A stretch of DNA of 60,885 nucleotides from a virus. The position numbers and the translations under genes are program-made. Location: the IMG/VR virus record IMGVR_UViG_3300030419_000057, positions 1-60,885 of that record; one strand, 5' to 3'. Position 1 is the stretch's first letter; every line of letters starts with the position of its first letter. Shown one piece after another: positions 24,660 through 32,348 of this stretch. Under the pieces are notes generated by a model. That model saw only the letters and a program-made list of their open reading frames with translations, was not told where the DNA came from and made no database searches.

Positions 24660-26298
24660 TAATATCATCTCCTTGTTCACGCTCTGGATCAAAAGGGTTA
24701 TCAATAGAAGTCATACGTCCTGTGTCTTTATCATAGTAAAGGTGAGCAGCTACACCCGTATCCCCTGTGTATCTATTCTTTAAGATACGAATAACCGTAG
24801 TGTTAGCTTCAGTCTCATCCTCACTCTGTTGGTTACGCTCCAACGCTATGACCGCATCACTAAGATGTCCAATAGAAGCTGATCCTCTCAAGTGAGAGAG
24901 GGTTACTTCTTTACCTTCTTCAAAGCCCTTGTCACCTCCACGCCTACGTAAGTGAGATACTAACAGTAGCCCTATCCCTGTCTCCTCTACAAGAGAGCGT
25001 AGCTTGGTCATTAGAATATCAATGGACTTACGCTCATCTCCCATATCCTCCTGACCTGATACGAGGATAGACAGGTGATCTAACATGATCCACTTACAGT
25101 CTAATGCTCGTGCCATGTATCGTACCCTGCCTAGTATCTCATCGTTAGAGATAGAACCAAAGTGGTCAAAGGCAAACAGCCTACCAGTACCAAGCGTAGC
25201 TTGTTCCCACTTGTTAAGCTCTTCACGATTGAATTGTTCTCGTACTTCTTTGATATACAACCTAGCGTTAGCTTCCACTGACATAATATTGAACGCAGTA
25301 TTTCTCACGTTCTCTTCTAAAGCCAGAATACCTATGTTATCCTCTGTACTTTTTAAGATATGGTGCATCAGTTCTCTGATGATACTGGATTTACCCATAC
25401 CAGAACCAGAGGTAAAACATACTAGCTCTCCTGTCCTCATGCCATATAGCTTTTCATTCATACCTTCCCAAGGATAAAGACACGTATCACAAAAGTCTTC
25501 TTCATATAACTTTGAACCTAAGTCTCTGAGATTTATAATACCAGCAGGAGTATGTGGTGCAGCAGCCCACCATGCCCTAGTAAAGTCTTCTCGTTTACCT
25601 ACCATAAGGTATTCATTAGCATCTTTGAAGTCTAGCTTTACTATCTTAGCTTTGTTAGGCTCAAACAATTCAGCTACTCTAGCACTGGCCTTACGTCCAG
25701 CCTCATCGTTATCAAAACAAAGTATTACATTATCAAATGAATTAAGATACTCAAGGTTAGCTTTACAATCCCTTACGGCACTAGCTGCACCAGATTTTAT
25801 TGAAACACAGGGATACCTTGAACCAGATAATTCAAAGACAGACATAGCATCTACCTCGCCCTCACATACAGTGATATACTTAGCACTGGAAGGAGGAAAT
25901 AAATTCTGTCCGAATAGTTGACTGGAGGTTAGATCACCTTCAACAAAGAAATTCTTTGGACTTGTCTGACGTACTTTATTAGCTACATGACATTGATCCT
26001 TATCAAAGTAAGGATATATATGTTTGTTTTCTTTAGCTGTAACACCATACTTCTTAGCTGTAGCTAATGAGATGTTACGGCTTTTTAGTTCCATGCTCTC
26101 TCCTTTAGACAGAACATTATTTATTACACCTTTAATAGGTGCTGGTGTTGGTTGGCTCATAGAAAATTCCCCTTCCTCTCTGCCATACTGGTCACATTTA
26201 AAACAATACCAATGCCCATCCTCGTAGAGGACACGAGCCATATCTGCTCCACACTCGTCATGTGGTAGACGATCACGTACAATCTTATTACTATCCAT
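24637..26298 (-). CDS. Primase-helicase (T7 gp4-like)
   Basis: This is a 553-residue bifunctional replication protein. The N-terminal zinc-binding domain has Cys16, Cys32 and Cys35 (YCFKC) with His13 as a possible fourth ligand. A Toprim domain follows (VCEGEVDAMS at 144-153 and CFDNDEAG at 194-201). The helicase domain has Walker A TSGSGMGKSS at 296-305, Walker B-like KWIMLDHLS and LLLVSHLRRRGG. It unwinds the fork and makes primers for the family A polymerase. It has its own promoter at 26322-26350 and a GAGGAG Shine-Dalgarno. Confidence 0.93.
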   Translation of the reverse strand: MDSNKIVRDRLPHDECGADMARVLYEDGHWYCFKCDQYGREEGEFSMSQPTPAPIKGVINNVLSKGESMELKSRNISLATAKKYGVTAKENKHIYPYFDKDQCHVANKVRQTSPKNFFVEGDLTSSQLFGQNLFPPSSAKYITVCEGEVDAMSVFELSGSRYPCVSIKSGAASAVRDCKANLEYLNSFDNVILCFDNDEAGRKASARVAELFEPNKAKIVKLDFKDANEYLMVGKREDFTRAWWAAAPHTPAGIINLRDLGSKLYEEDFCDTCLYPWEGMNEKLYGMRTGELVCFTSGSGMGKSSIIRELMHHILKSTEDNIGILALEENVRNTAFNIMSVEANARLYIKEVREQFNREELNKWEQATLGTGRLFAFDHFGSISNDEILGRVRYMARALDCKWIMLDHLSILVSGQEDMGDERKSIDILMTKLRSLVEETGIGLLLVSHLRRRGGDKGFEEGKEVTLSHLRGSASIGHLSDAVIALERNQQSEDETEANTTVIRILKNRYTGDTGVAAHLYYDKDTGRMTSIDNPFDPEREQGDDINDIPFEI

Positions 26299-26321
26299 AG
26301 TAGCTCCTCAACTCTAGCTGT

Positions 26322-26350
26322 AGGATACATCAATCAGGTTGGAATGTCAA
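26322..26350 (-). promoter_or_regulatory. Sigma-70 promoter for primase-helicase
   Basis: On the - strand: TTGACA (26350-26345), 17-base spacer, TATCCT (26327-26322). It lies directly after the hairpin at 26360-26401 and about 25 bases before the ribosome binding site of the primase-helicase gene. It probably starts the replication operon. Confidence 0.78.
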
Positions 26351-26359
26351 GTGCTAACA

Positions 26360-26401
26360 GTTACTACGTGTTAGTACGTAAGTACTACTAACACTAGTAA
26401 C
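26360..26401 (-). other. Intergenic hairpin, variant family member
   Basis: A 16-bp inverted repeat (26360-26376 with 26386-26401) has one bulged base (26367) and an inner GTAC-GTAA-GTAC mini-hairpin. It starts four bases after the stop of the 61-residue gene and precedes the primase promoter, the same layout as the hairpin at 21316. It lacks the A-A opposition of the other copies. Confidence 0.75.
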
Positions 26402-26404
26402 TAG

Positions 26405-26590
26405 TTACCTACTGTCATATGTTTTCTTAATTATATTCTCTGTAAAATCTAAACTATCTGTCATAATTTCTTCTGTCTCCTGTTTAGCTAAACGTCTAGC
26501 TTCTCTACGAGAATATCCTTCATTTAAATAATCTTGTGTTAAGTTTTTAAATAAAGATTCTCTATCTTTTTCCCATAAATTTTTACTCAT
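26405..26590 (-). CDS. Small helical hypothetical protein
   Basis: This is a 61-residue charged protein, helical throughout, with YSRREARRLAKQETEEIM in the middle. The start overlaps the stop of the gene upstream (ATGA). It is the last gene before the primase promoter and hairpin. No family was recognised. Confidence 0.6.
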   Translation of the reverse strand: MSKNLWEKDRESLFKNLTQDYLNEGYSRREARRLAKQETEEIMTDSLDFTENIIKKTYDSR

Positions 26591-26742
26591 CCTATCGTTC
26601 CCTTGCTTGATAATACTTTAATTCTTTTATATGCTTCTTGTAATTGTCCTTGTAAAGTATAAATATTATCTTCTAATATTTTTACTTTTGCTTTTAACTT
26701 TTCTAACTCTTCCATATTTTTTATCCATTCATAACTAGGCAT
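26587..26742 (-). CDS. 51-residue coiled-coil protein
   Basis: MPSYEWIKNMEELEKLKAKV begins a nearly continuous amphipathic helix with leucine/isoleucine heptads through residue 45. The stop overlaps the next start (ATGA). A GGAGGAG Shine-Dalgarno overlaps the stop region of the hydrolase gene, with somewhat long spacing. Likely a real small gene; the function is unknown. Confidence 0.55.
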   Translation of the reverse strand: MPSYEWIKNMEELEKLKAKVKILEDNIYTLQGQLQEAYKRIKVLSSKGTIG

Positions 26743-26748
26743 TATTTT

Positions 26749-27273
26749 TTAATCTCCTCCATAATAATAGAATAAATGTTTACCTATCTTTGTTATAAAT
26801 TCTAGTTCATATATCCAATATGGACTAACATAAGATGCATGATAGAAAGTAGCACCCTGTATTTCTTCATAGATAACACCATCAATAGCCATACGTGCTA
26901 CATCCTGTGCCGTCTTAAGTGCTTGTTTATCCTGCATAATTTCTGGTTTACCATCACACCAGTACGAAAAGGCACATTTATTTCTTATAGGATTTCCCTC
27001 CCAATATCTTCCATCATGTACAACTTCACATACAGTTGATGGAAATCTACTATCTCTAACTCGTTCTAATATTACATTAGCTACTGCTAATTGTCCAATA
27101 AAACTTTCACTTCTTGCTTCAAAATATACAGCTTCAGTTAAACATTCTTCATCAGTTGGTTGAGCTTCAGCTTTATTTATTAGCGTTAATGTTGCAAAGA
27201 AAATTGCAATAGTAATCATACTAATAAATAATATTTTAAAAGAAGTACTATACTTTATGTGCGACTTATCCAT
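26749..27273 (-). CDS. Cell-wall hydrolase SleB/CwlJ family with N-terminal signal anchor
   Basis: This 174-residue protein has a hydrophobic segment at residues 12-33 that could act as a signal or signal-anchor sequence. It is followed by the Hydrolase_2 (SleB) domain: CLTEAVYFEARSESFIGQ (Glu47/Glu52 region), VANVILERV, CAFSYWCDG and GATFYHASYVSPYW. These enzymes are peptidoglycan transglycosylases. It is in the early/middle arm, far from the M15 endolysin, and could be a SAR-type second lysin or act early on the wall. It overlaps the upstream gene by 19 bases. Confidence 0.83.
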   Translation of the reverse strand: MDKSHIKYSTSFKILFISMITIAIFFATLTLINKAEAQPTDEECLTEAVYFEARSESFIGQLAVANVILERVRDSRFPSTVCEVVHDGRYWEGNPIRNKCAFSYWCDGKPEIMQDKQALKTAQDVARMAIDGVIYEEIQGATFYHASYVSPYWIYELEFITKIGKHLFYYYGGD

Positions 27274-27557
27274 ACTACTCTCCCTTCTTGATCTTGACCA
27301 TAGAAATTATCTATCCAGTCTCCATGCTTGAGGTAGTGCCTCATGTGTTTTATATATCCTTCACATGAGGCACGATTAGCAATAGCTCCTTTTATATTCT
27401 GTCGTTCTTGTTTACGATACTCACCCACTAAGGATTGATTGTGGGTTATCCAATCCATCACTTTCAAGTAGTGGATAGGATGATCCTTTGACATTTTTCT
27501 TATTGATGGGTGTATCCCCTTTAGCGATACGCTCTGCCCTTTCTTCTTGCCACGCAT
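27255..27557 (-). CDS. Hypothetical protein, start uncertain
   Basis: The frame is 100 residues, with in-frame starts at residues 1, 22 (27494) and 34 (27458). The longest version overlaps the gene upstream by 137 bases, so one of the internal starts may be correct, but none has a convincing ribosome binding site. The C-terminus (HYLKHGDWIDNFYGQDQ, then GRVVWISRT) is aromatic and looks constrained. No family was recognised. Confidence 0.5.
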   Translation of the reverse strand: MRGKKKGQSVSLKGIHPSIRKMSKDHPIHYLKVMDWITHNQSLVGEYRKQERQNIKGAIANRASCEGYIKHMRHYLKHGDWIDNFYGQDQEGRVVWISRT

Positions 27558-27789
27558 CCTCTAACTCCTTTATCTTTTTATCATCATATCCCAGGATATC
27601 TACTGTTAAGATACCCCATGCTATATCCTTTTCAGCAGGGGTTAGCTGTTGTTCTTCAACAATCTCAGCTAACATCTTACGCCCATCCCATCCTCTGACA
27701 GGTGAGGCTTTACCCTGTGCCATCTTCTCTAGGAAGATAGCTTTTACTCCATCCATAAATGGAATGTAATCTGTTTTATTTAAGTCCAT
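27421..27789 (-). CDS. Hypothetical protein (122 aa)
   Basis: This acidic, helical protein contains VRGWDGRKMLAEIVEEQQLT and IKELEDAWQEERAERIAKG. The C-terminal 45 residues overlap another reading frame on the same strand and look less constrained. It follows the 73-residue gene at 27791 directly. The function is unknown. Confidence 0.55.
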   Translation of the reverse strand: MDLNKTDYIPFMDGVKAIFLEKMAQGKASPVRGWDGRKMLAEIVEEQQLTPAEKDIAWGILTVDILGYDDKKIKELEDAWQEERAERIAKGDTPINKKNVKGSSYPLLESDGLDNPQSILSG

Positions 27790-27790
27790 C

Positions 27791-28012
27791 TCACCACTCC
27801 TCTATTTCGTTTGATACCTCATTTAGATATCCATCTTTATCTATCTCAAAGACATCACCTATTTTAAAGTCTCCTGTTCCCCATCCAACATCTGCAATCC
27901 ATTCGCCTCCATCTATCTCTTCCGCTTTATCTCTAGCTTCAGTAGGATTACTAGCTTCTATATCTATGTGTAAATCAGTATACATTGTGGCTGTTACTCT
28001 ATACTTTGGCAT
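27791..28012 (-). CDS. Small hypothetical protein (73 aa)
   Basis: KYRVTATMYTDLHIDIEASN followed by PTEARDKAEEIDGGEW and an acidic C-terminus suggest a small alpha/beta protein like others found in phage early regions. GGAG about 8 bases before the ATG supports the start. No family was recognised. Confidence 0.6.
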   Translation of the reverse strand: MPKYRVTATMYTDLHIDIEASNPTEARDKAEEIDGGEWIADVGWGTGDFKIGDVFEIDKDGYLNEVSNEIEEW

Positions 28013-28014
28013 CT

Positions 28015-28188
28015 CTAATCTCCAAATATAATATTAAAACCTTTGTTAGCAATAAATTCTAAAGCACTATGCTCTGTCTCATCAGCATTGATAGCTGACC
28101 AAGGCTGAAAGTCTGGGTCAATCCAACCCAAACTCTCAGCATCTTCTATGGTTTTACCATAAGATTTATACAGATATTCTTTCTGCAT
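28015..28188 (-). CDS. 57-residue hypothetical protein
   Basis: This begins MQKEYLYKSYGKTIEDAES and continues LGWIDPDFQPWSAINADETE. The start overlaps the stop of the gene upstream (TAATG) and the TAG stop leads into the Shine-Dalgarno of the next gene. Acidic, no membrane segment, no recognised family. Confidence 0.6.
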   Translation of the reverse strand: MQKEYLYKSYGKTIEDAESLGWIDPDFQPWSAINADETEHSALEFIANKGFNIIFGD

Positions 28189-28358
28189 TACTCATCTCCA
28201 GTGTCTAGAACTTCATATAAATAATCTTCACACTGTTCAATTATACGAGCAAGCTCTTTATGTCCATGATTTGCAGCATCATCATACATTTCTTTGAATG
28301 TACCTAAAGTTTTTAATGCCCACTCTCTTTCTTTTATTGCAGCCTCATATAAATTCAT
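28188..28358 (-). CDS. 56-residue helical hypothetical protein
   Basis: This begins MNLYEAAIKEREWALKTLG and is helical and acidic throughout. The start overlaps the DUF932 gene stop (ATGA) and the stop overlaps the next start (TAATG), so it is embedded in a coupled series. The function is unknown. Confidence 0.6.
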   Translation of the reverse strand: MNLYEAAIKEREWALKTLGTFKEMYDDAANHGHKELARIIEQCEDYLYEVLDTGDE

Positions 28359-29311
28359 CTCAATTCTCCAGTTTCTTCGTAGTAATCAATCATAATGGGC
28401 CTTGTCCACTCCTTAGAGCGTAGCATCTTACGTACCCTTTCTTCACGCATCACCCTTACATTTTGTAAGTTCTCTGATCGTGCTTTAGCTTGGCCTTTAT
28501 TTGTATGTGTAGACCAGTGCGTAGCTGCTTGGTAAGCAGTCCATAGACTACCTACATCCTGCTTATTCTTTCCTTCATACAAAGCCTTGCCGTGACAGTG
28601 ACGGTTCTCTTGGTCAAAGATGTTCATCAGGTGAGAGAGAATAACTTTGTTATGTTTATTCTTACGGGTCACATTATCAGTACGCTTTGCTAATGTAGCC
28701 TTGAATAATTTTACCGCATCGTCACGGTGTAAGGGAGTGTTAAACCATTCCTTCATTTCTTTGATGGCATCTCCTCTAATATATTCTCCTGCATTTTTTA
28801 TCTTCGCAGTAAAAGCAGGGAGGTTAAAACCTTTGGTATGCCTACCATAGACATAAGCCAGCTTGTTGCCAGACACTAGACTATTCCAGCATGAGCTTCT
28901 CCATAGTCCCATCATTCCATTGTTAGCCCACGTTCCATCCTGACTAGTACGAAACTTGAACTCTGGTTTTACCACACCCACTCCATCTATGCTTGTTTCA
29001 TGGGCAGGGAAGTCTGCAATTAATTCTAATTGTGCTCCACCTCTGTAGACTTTAGTTTCAAACCTAGCATTAGTTAAATCCATACCAGATTTGGCAATAG
29101 CATTTTCTATGTCTTGTACTGTAGTCTTATACTGCATCACTTCGTACCTGTCTTTAACTACAGCAAAAGGTTTCTTGTTATCCTTCCTTCGGAGCAAGGA
29201 ACCTACATCTGATCCCACTTGTGGAAAATAATCTCCTCTTGATTCATACTGATACAGTGGAACTTTCTCTACTTCAAAATCTATTACATCGTGGTTAAAC
29301 ATCGTTGTCAT
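28355..29311 (-). CDS. DUF932 family protein
   Basis: This 318-residue protein matches the phage/plasmid DUF932 family. Recognisable parts are KPFAVVKDRYEVMQYKTTV, VYRGGAQLELIADFP, FRTSQDGTWANNGMMGLWRS and TAYQAATHWSTHTNKGQA near the C-terminus. The family is widespread on phages and plasmids and its function is not established. Codon use is richer in G and C than the surrounding tiny genes. It follows a 54-residue gene with a 17-base overlap. Confidence 0.82.
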   Translation of the reverse strand: MTTMFNHDVIDFEVEKVPLYQYESRGDYFPQVGSDVGSLLRRKDNKKPFAVVKDRYEVMQYKTTVQDIENAIAKSGMDLTNARFETKVYRGGAQLELIADFPAHETSIDGVGVVKPEFKFRTSQDGTWANNGMMGLWRSSCWNSLVSGNKLAYVYGRHTKGFNLPAFTAKIKNAGEYIRGDAIKEMKEWFNTPLHRDDAVKLFKATLAKRTDNVTRKNKHNKVILSHLMNIFDQENRHCHGKALYEGKNKQDVGSLWTAYQAATHWSTHTNKGQAKARSENLQNVRVMREERVRKMLRSKEWTRPIMIDYYEETGELR

Positions 29312-29459
29312 AATACCATTCCTCTTGGTTATTTAAAAAATCATTGATATCTTTAATATCAATATCGTCAACGTCTTCTGCACCACTAACTGTCATTATA
29401 TAATCATAGACATTTAGTGGCAAGTCTTTTGTATTTCTATAGTTGAAAGGGTAACTCAT
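29295..29459 (-). CDS. 54-residue acidic hypothetical protein
   Basis: This begins MSYPFNYRNTKDLPLNVYDY; the C-terminal half is very acidic (EDVDDIDIKDIND). It lies two bases after the stop of the upstream gene and overlaps the DUF932 start by 17 bases. The small acidic form could suit a DNA mimic or inhibitor, but there is no direct evidence. Confidence 0.55.
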   Translation of the reverse strand: MSYPFNYRNTKDLPLNVYDYIMTVSGAEDVDDIDIKDINDFLNNQEEWYYDNDV

Positions 29460-29460
29460 A

Positions 29461-29682
29461 TTATTCCTCAACATATTGGTTTATCATAGGTTCTTCTTCT
29501 GCCATTTGTGCTACCATTACAGTACAGTCTGTAATAACAGACATAGCTAAACATATTTCAGACCATTCATCAGCATACTCCATGCTGTCTTCATCTTGTC
29601 CTATCTTGTTTCCTAAAGAATCTTCAGCATAAGAATGTAATATATTCCATATGTGATCTAATGCTTGTTCAGTAGTCATCAT
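29461..29682 (-). CDS. Small acidic hypothetical protein (73 aa)
   Basis: This acidic helical protein includes ALDHIWNILHSYAEDSLG and ends EEEPMINQYVEE. Its start overlaps the stop of the gene upstream (ATGA-type). No family was recognised. Confidence 0.58.
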   Translation of the reverse strand: MMTTEQALDHIWNILHSYAEDSLGNKIGQDEDSMEYADEWSEICLAMSVITDCTVMVAQMAEEEPMINQYVEE

Positions 29683-29879
29683 CTTACTACTCCTACAGTT
29701 TCTAATTTTTGATTACGTACTCCAAAGACATCTATCTTTTGAGCATCACCATCAGGTGATGTAACTTCTACACTTACTACTGTATAGAAATCTCCATCTT
29801 TATCATTCATTTCCATATGATCTACTCTAACTTCAATCTTTGAAGCCTCGTGAAAATATATATTTGTTTTACCAGCCAT
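29679..29879 (-). CDS. Small beta-rich hypothetical protein (66 aa)
   Basis: KIEVRVDHMEMNDKDGDFYT followed by VVSVEVTSPDGDAQKIDVFG suggests alternating beta strands. An AAGGAA precedes the ATG; it is two bases from the upstream gene. The function is unknown. Confidence 0.58.
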   Translation of the reverse strand: MAGKTNIYFHEASKIEVRVDHMEMNDKDGDFYTVVSVEVTSPDGDAQKIDVFGVRNQKLETVGVVR

Positions 29880-29881
29880 AA

Positions 29882-30103
29882 TTAATTCCTTCTCTTTTTA
29901 AGATAATCAGATATAGCACAATGCACATCTATTTCTAGTTCATCTTCTCGTAACCATTCCTCTGCACGATTCTGATACAGAGCATGAGCGATAGCTTGCT
30001 CAATAAATTCTTCTATGTTATTATCTATATAATCATAGATCGTACTAACAGCTTCATCATACATATCTTCCAGTTGAGATTGGACTGGTGATGGTAACGA
30101 CAT
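29882..30103 (-). CDS. Small acidic hypothetical protein (73 aa)
   Basis: The N-terminal 60 residues are acidic and helical (EDMYDEAVSTIYDYIDNNIE), ending in a basic tip (YLKKRRN). It is the first gene after the hairpin at 30121-30164, with AAGGAGA 5 bases ahead of the ATG. The function is unknown. Confidence 0.58.
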   Translation of the reverse strand: MSLPSPVQSQLEDMYDEAVSTIYDYIDNNIEEFIEQAIAHALYQNRAEEWLREDELEIDVHCAISDYLKKRRN

Positions 30104-30120
30104 ATCATTCTCCTTATCTT

Positions 30121-30164
30121 ATATCTCTAAGGTATTTCACTACGTTCAATACCGTAAGAGATAT
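30121..30164 (-). other. Hairpin family member upstream of Shine-Dalgarno
   Basis: Arms 30121-30136 and 30148-30164 pair except for an A-A opposition (30129/30156) and one bulged G (30154). The hairpin would lie at the very 5' end of the transcript from the promoter at 30178-30206, about 6 bases upstream of the ribosome binding site of the gene at 30103. It is almost the same sequence as the copy at 34918-34961. Confidence 0.85.
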
Positions 30165-30177
30165 ATAGGTTTACCAA

Positions 30178-30206
30178 ACAATACTCCCACATAGTAATAA
30201 TGTAAA
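30178..30206 (-). promoter_or_regulatory. Sigma-70 promoter of the small-gene cluster
   Basis: On the - strand: TTTACA (30206-30201), 17-base spacer, TATTGT (30183-30178). The predicted start falls just ahead of the hairpin at 30164-30121. A perfect 18-base A/T palindrome (30218-30235) lies upstream and may end the preceding transcript. Confidence 0.6.
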
Positions 30207-30252
30207 GAGTAAACTAAACAATAATATATTATTGTACATTACTAACCCTTTT

Positions 30253-30483
30253 TTATAACATCTCCCCATCTACTAGGATGGGACTGTCTGTTTCAATCCA
30301 TACGTGAGCACCACAAGACAAAGGTTTATCAGGTCTATAGACTACTCGTGCTTTACCAGAAAACTCTACGGTATTACCGTATCTATTTTCTTTGTAAGTT
30401 TTACAAGTCAAGACAGGATCACTCACGTTATTCTTACGATTAGCTTTGATAACGTGTTGATTTACATGGATAATTCTTTTCAT
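30253..30483 (-). CDS. Small hypothetical protein (76 aa)
   Basis: This basic beta-rich protein contains MKRIIHVNQHVIKANRKNN and ends WIETDSPILVDGEML. The start is one base after the TGA of the upstream gene (30485). It is followed by about 150 bases holding a palindrome, a promoter and a hairpin. No family was recognised. Confidence 0.6.
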   Translation of the reverse strand: MKRIIHVNQHVIKANRKNNVSDPVLTCKTYKENRYGNTVEFSGKARVVYRPDKPLSCGAHVWIETDSPILVDGEML

Positions 30484-30484
30484 A

Positions 30485-30646
30485 TCATACCTCTATGTCT
30501 ATCTTATGTTTAGGTTTCCTAGTATAGGAACCCCTACCTCTTTTAGGTTTTTCTGCGTCAGCTTTTCTTTGCTTGGCATGAACTACAAAAGGATTTCTTT
30601 TGTACATCATTCTGTTAGATGTACTACTTGGTGCTGTTACTTTCAT
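30485..30646 (-). CDS. 53-residue basic hypothetical protein
   Basis: This begins MKVTAPSSTSNRMMYKRNPF; the second half is Lys/Arg-rich (KPKRGRGSYTRKPKHK). GGAGGG 6 bases before the ATG supports the start, which overlaps the upstream gene by 23 bases. The charge suggests nucleic-acid binding. Confidence 0.62.
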   Translation of the reverse strand: MKVTAPSSTSNRMMYKRNPFVVHAKQRKADAEKPKRGRGSYTRKPKHKIDIEV

Positions 30647-30848
30647 GTCTATCCCTCCAGTAATCCTCCATTACTGTAGTATATCTTTCTGGATTATAGA
30701 TAAAGATAAATCTTTCATCTCTGTCTAATGCCCAAATAGGATAAGGTAATGGAGGTTTCATCCACCTATCTTCTACGTCTATCATTGTTTTAAGTTCAAG
30801 GTCTGTTAAGTAAACTTTTTTAAGTTTAGTATTCTTATCTACAAACAT
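30624..30848 (-). CDS. Small hypothetical protein (74 aa)
   Basis: The start at 30848 (MFVDKNTKLKKVYLTDLELK) is chosen because it overlaps the upstream TAA (TAATG); a longer frame starting at 30869 lies inside the previous gene. Aromatic-rich C-terminus (RFIFIYNPERYTTVMEDYW). The function is unknown. Confidence 0.6.
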   Translation of the reverse strand: MFVDKNTKLKKVYLTDLELKTMIDVEDRWMKPPLPYPIWALDRDERFIFIYNPERYTTVMEDYWRDRHESNSTK

Positions 30849-31075
30849 TATGGTTTCTCCAATACACAACTAACTGTATAGGTTCCATCTTTGTTCTTTT
30901 GTTTAAAGACTATGTAAGGTTTATACCCCTCTACTTGGGCAGCATAGACTTTAGCTTTTGTCTGTTTAACCATTCCTACTTGGTTACATTCATGTTTACC
31001 TACATATTTCCAGTCGTTATCCTTAACTTGATAAGAAGTTAAGATAACAATAACAGCTAATACAAATCCAATCAT
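30848..31075 (-). CDS. Small membrane-anchored or secreted protein (75 aa)
   Basis: The N-terminus (MIGFVLAVIVILTSYQV) is a membrane anchor or signal sequence; the rest is a basic, beta-rich domain with two cysteines (C30 and C71) that could form a disulfide outside the cytoplasm. It may act at the envelope in early infection, for example in exclusion, but no family was recognised. Confidence 0.62.
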   Translation of the reverse strand: MIGFVLAVIVILTSYQVKDNDWKYVGKHECNQVGMVKQTKAKVYAAQVEGYKPYIVFKQKNKDGTYTVSCVLEKP

Positions 31076-31077
31076 TT

Positions 31078-31368
31078 TTATTCTCCTTTTGTGGTAATAT
31101 CAAGAAATAATTCTTCTTGTCCAGTGCAATCTTCTTGTAAAAAACCATTATCTAAACGTTTAATTGGGTAAGCTGTAGCTCTAACAGCTACTACATTTTC
31201 TTTAGACCAATCTAATTCTATGTTAATAGACTGTTTATGATCTTTTGTATCAACCCATATATCCCCTTCAAGTATCTCACTGGATACCTTACCATCATCT
31301 ACTGCTTCTTTAATTTCTCTTAGTAATCCTACGATTACAGCTTCCAACAGTTTTTCTCTGTGTTTCAT
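31078..31368 (-). CDS. Hypothetical protein (96 aa)
   Basis: An N-terminal helix (MKHREKLLEAVIVGLLREIK) precedes a beta-rich region with INIELDWSKENVVAVRATAY. An AAGGAG precedes the ATG. It is two bases upstream of the membrane-anchored gene. No family was recognised. Confidence 0.6.
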   Translation of the reverse strand: MKHREKLLEAVIVGLLREIKEAVDDGKVSSEILEGDIWVDTKDHKQSINIELDWSKENVVAVRATAYPIKRLDNGFLQEDCTGQEELFLDITTKGE

Positions 31369-31378
31369 TTCATTCTCC

Positions 31379-31990
31379 TTAATATTTCTTGACTTTTTCT
31401 ACAATCGTATCCGTAGTGCTATGATTATAACATAGTAAACAGTCTTTGCACTTTTGTCCAGTACAATTTTGTTGATCTACATGCTCATGCTCCAAGACAT
31501 TATTAAATGTCTTATCAAAGTATAGTGGTGGAGTAGCCATGATGCTACTAATAGTAGGGTTGCTATAGATTACAATCAAGTTCTTTGGCTTTTCAACATA
31601 GTCAAAAAGTCTTTTAATATAATCTTTACGCTTTGTCCACAAAGCAAAGTTACAATGCGGATTATGCTTAACGATAGCTACAAGGTTAGCTAAATGTTGC
31701 ATATTAATTAGCTCACCATGAGCATCAAACCTAAAGAAAGCATCCAGTATTACTGGCAATTCTTCTTTGCTCAAAGTCTTGGAACTTAGAAGATCACTGT
31801 TACGCTGCAAAGCAGCAGCCATATTCTTTCTATATCCTTTAAGCATGGTATGGCTGTAACAATGCTTGCAAATTGTTTCCTTCTTTGCTTTGTTCATCTT
31901 GATGCAAAAAGGATTAGTCAAAGTATTAGTGCTAATAGCTTTAAAACCGTCCAGCTTACCAGTCATTTTACTAATGTGAACATTAGTCAT
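31379..31990 (-). CDS. Cysteine-rich phage protein (gp37/gp68-like or radical-SAM-like, tentative)
   Basis: This 203-residue protein has ETICKHCYSHTMLKG near residues 37-51 and a second cluster near the C-terminus (NCTGQKCKDCLLCYNH). FRFDAHGELINMQHLANLV and FALWTKRKDYIKRLFDY resemble the family of phage proteins once called gp37/gp68 that share features with radical SAM barrels. The Cx3Cx2C radical-SAM signature itself is not clear. The start overlaps the stop of the paralogue upstream (TAATG). The function is unknown. Confidence 0.55.
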   Translation of the reverse strand: MTNVHISKMTGKLDGFKAISTNTLTNPFCIKMNKAKKETICKHCYSHTMLKGYRKNMAAALQRNSDLLSSKTLSKEELPVILDAFFRFDAHGELINMQHLANLVAIVKHNPHCNFALWTKRKDYIKRLFDYVEKPKNLIVIYSNPTISSIMATPPLYFDKTFNNVLEHEHVDQQNCTGQKCKDCLLCYNHSTTDTIVEKVKKY

Positions 31991-32223
31991 TATATAAACT
32001 CCACTTTAAAATCTGCATCACCTTTACGGTGAATCCAACGTGTCCATTTAGTATCAACAGACTGTATTAAAATCATATCTTCTCCCAGAAACTTATAAGT
32101 TTCATTCATTAGATGATCTTCTGCATACAGTGGGCCAGATACTCCATCCCATAATTCTCCATGAGAATTAATACGTCTTTTACCATACTCAGTAAGCCCT
32201 GTCAAACGTACCATGTTAGCCAT
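31990..32223 (-). CDS. Small protein, paralogue of the 32338 gene (77 aa)
   Basis: MANMVRLTGLTEYGKRRINS and the ending DTKWTRWIHRKGDADFKVEF align with the 68-residue protein at 32338-32544: both have V-x-LTG-x-T-x2-GK-x-R, then W-x2-RW and D-x-DF-x-VE. The pair seems to come from a local duplication. It is preceded by AAGGAG and by the hairpin at 32241-32302. The function is unknown. Confidence 0.65.
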   Translation of the reverse strand: MANMVRLTGLTEYGKRRINSHGELWDGVSGPLYAEDHLMNETYKFLGEDMILIQSVDTKWTRWIHRKGDADFKVEFI

Positions 32224-32240
32224 ATTAAAACTCCTTATAA

Positions 32241-32302
32241 ATATCTCTAGAAACTCTAAGTAGTATCATAAATGCTACTACTAAGAGTTTCATAAGAGAT
32301 AT
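32241..32302 (-). other. Nested hairpin, family member
   Basis: The inner 16-position stem (32250-32265 with 32276-32291) has one A-A opposition (32258/32283). An outer 8-bp stem (32241-32248 with 32295-32302) extends it. It sits immediately before the Shine-Dalgarno of the gene at 32223 and immediately after the gene remnant at 32304. Confidence 0.85.
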
Positions 32303-32303
32303 A

Positions 32304-32348
32304 TTACTTCTCCGAACCAAACGTGTTGATCCATTCTTCAGGTGTTAC
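32304..32348 (-). pseudogene. Remnant of duplicated 66-aa gene C-terminus
   Basis: On the - strand this reads VTPEEWINTFGSEK-stop, differing by one residue from the end of the intact 66-residue protein at 32546-32746 (VTPQEWINTFGSEK). No start or ribosome binding site belongs to it; it lies in another frame over the tail of the 32338 gene. It is the leftover of a tandem duplication of the two-gene cassette. Confidence 0.75.
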
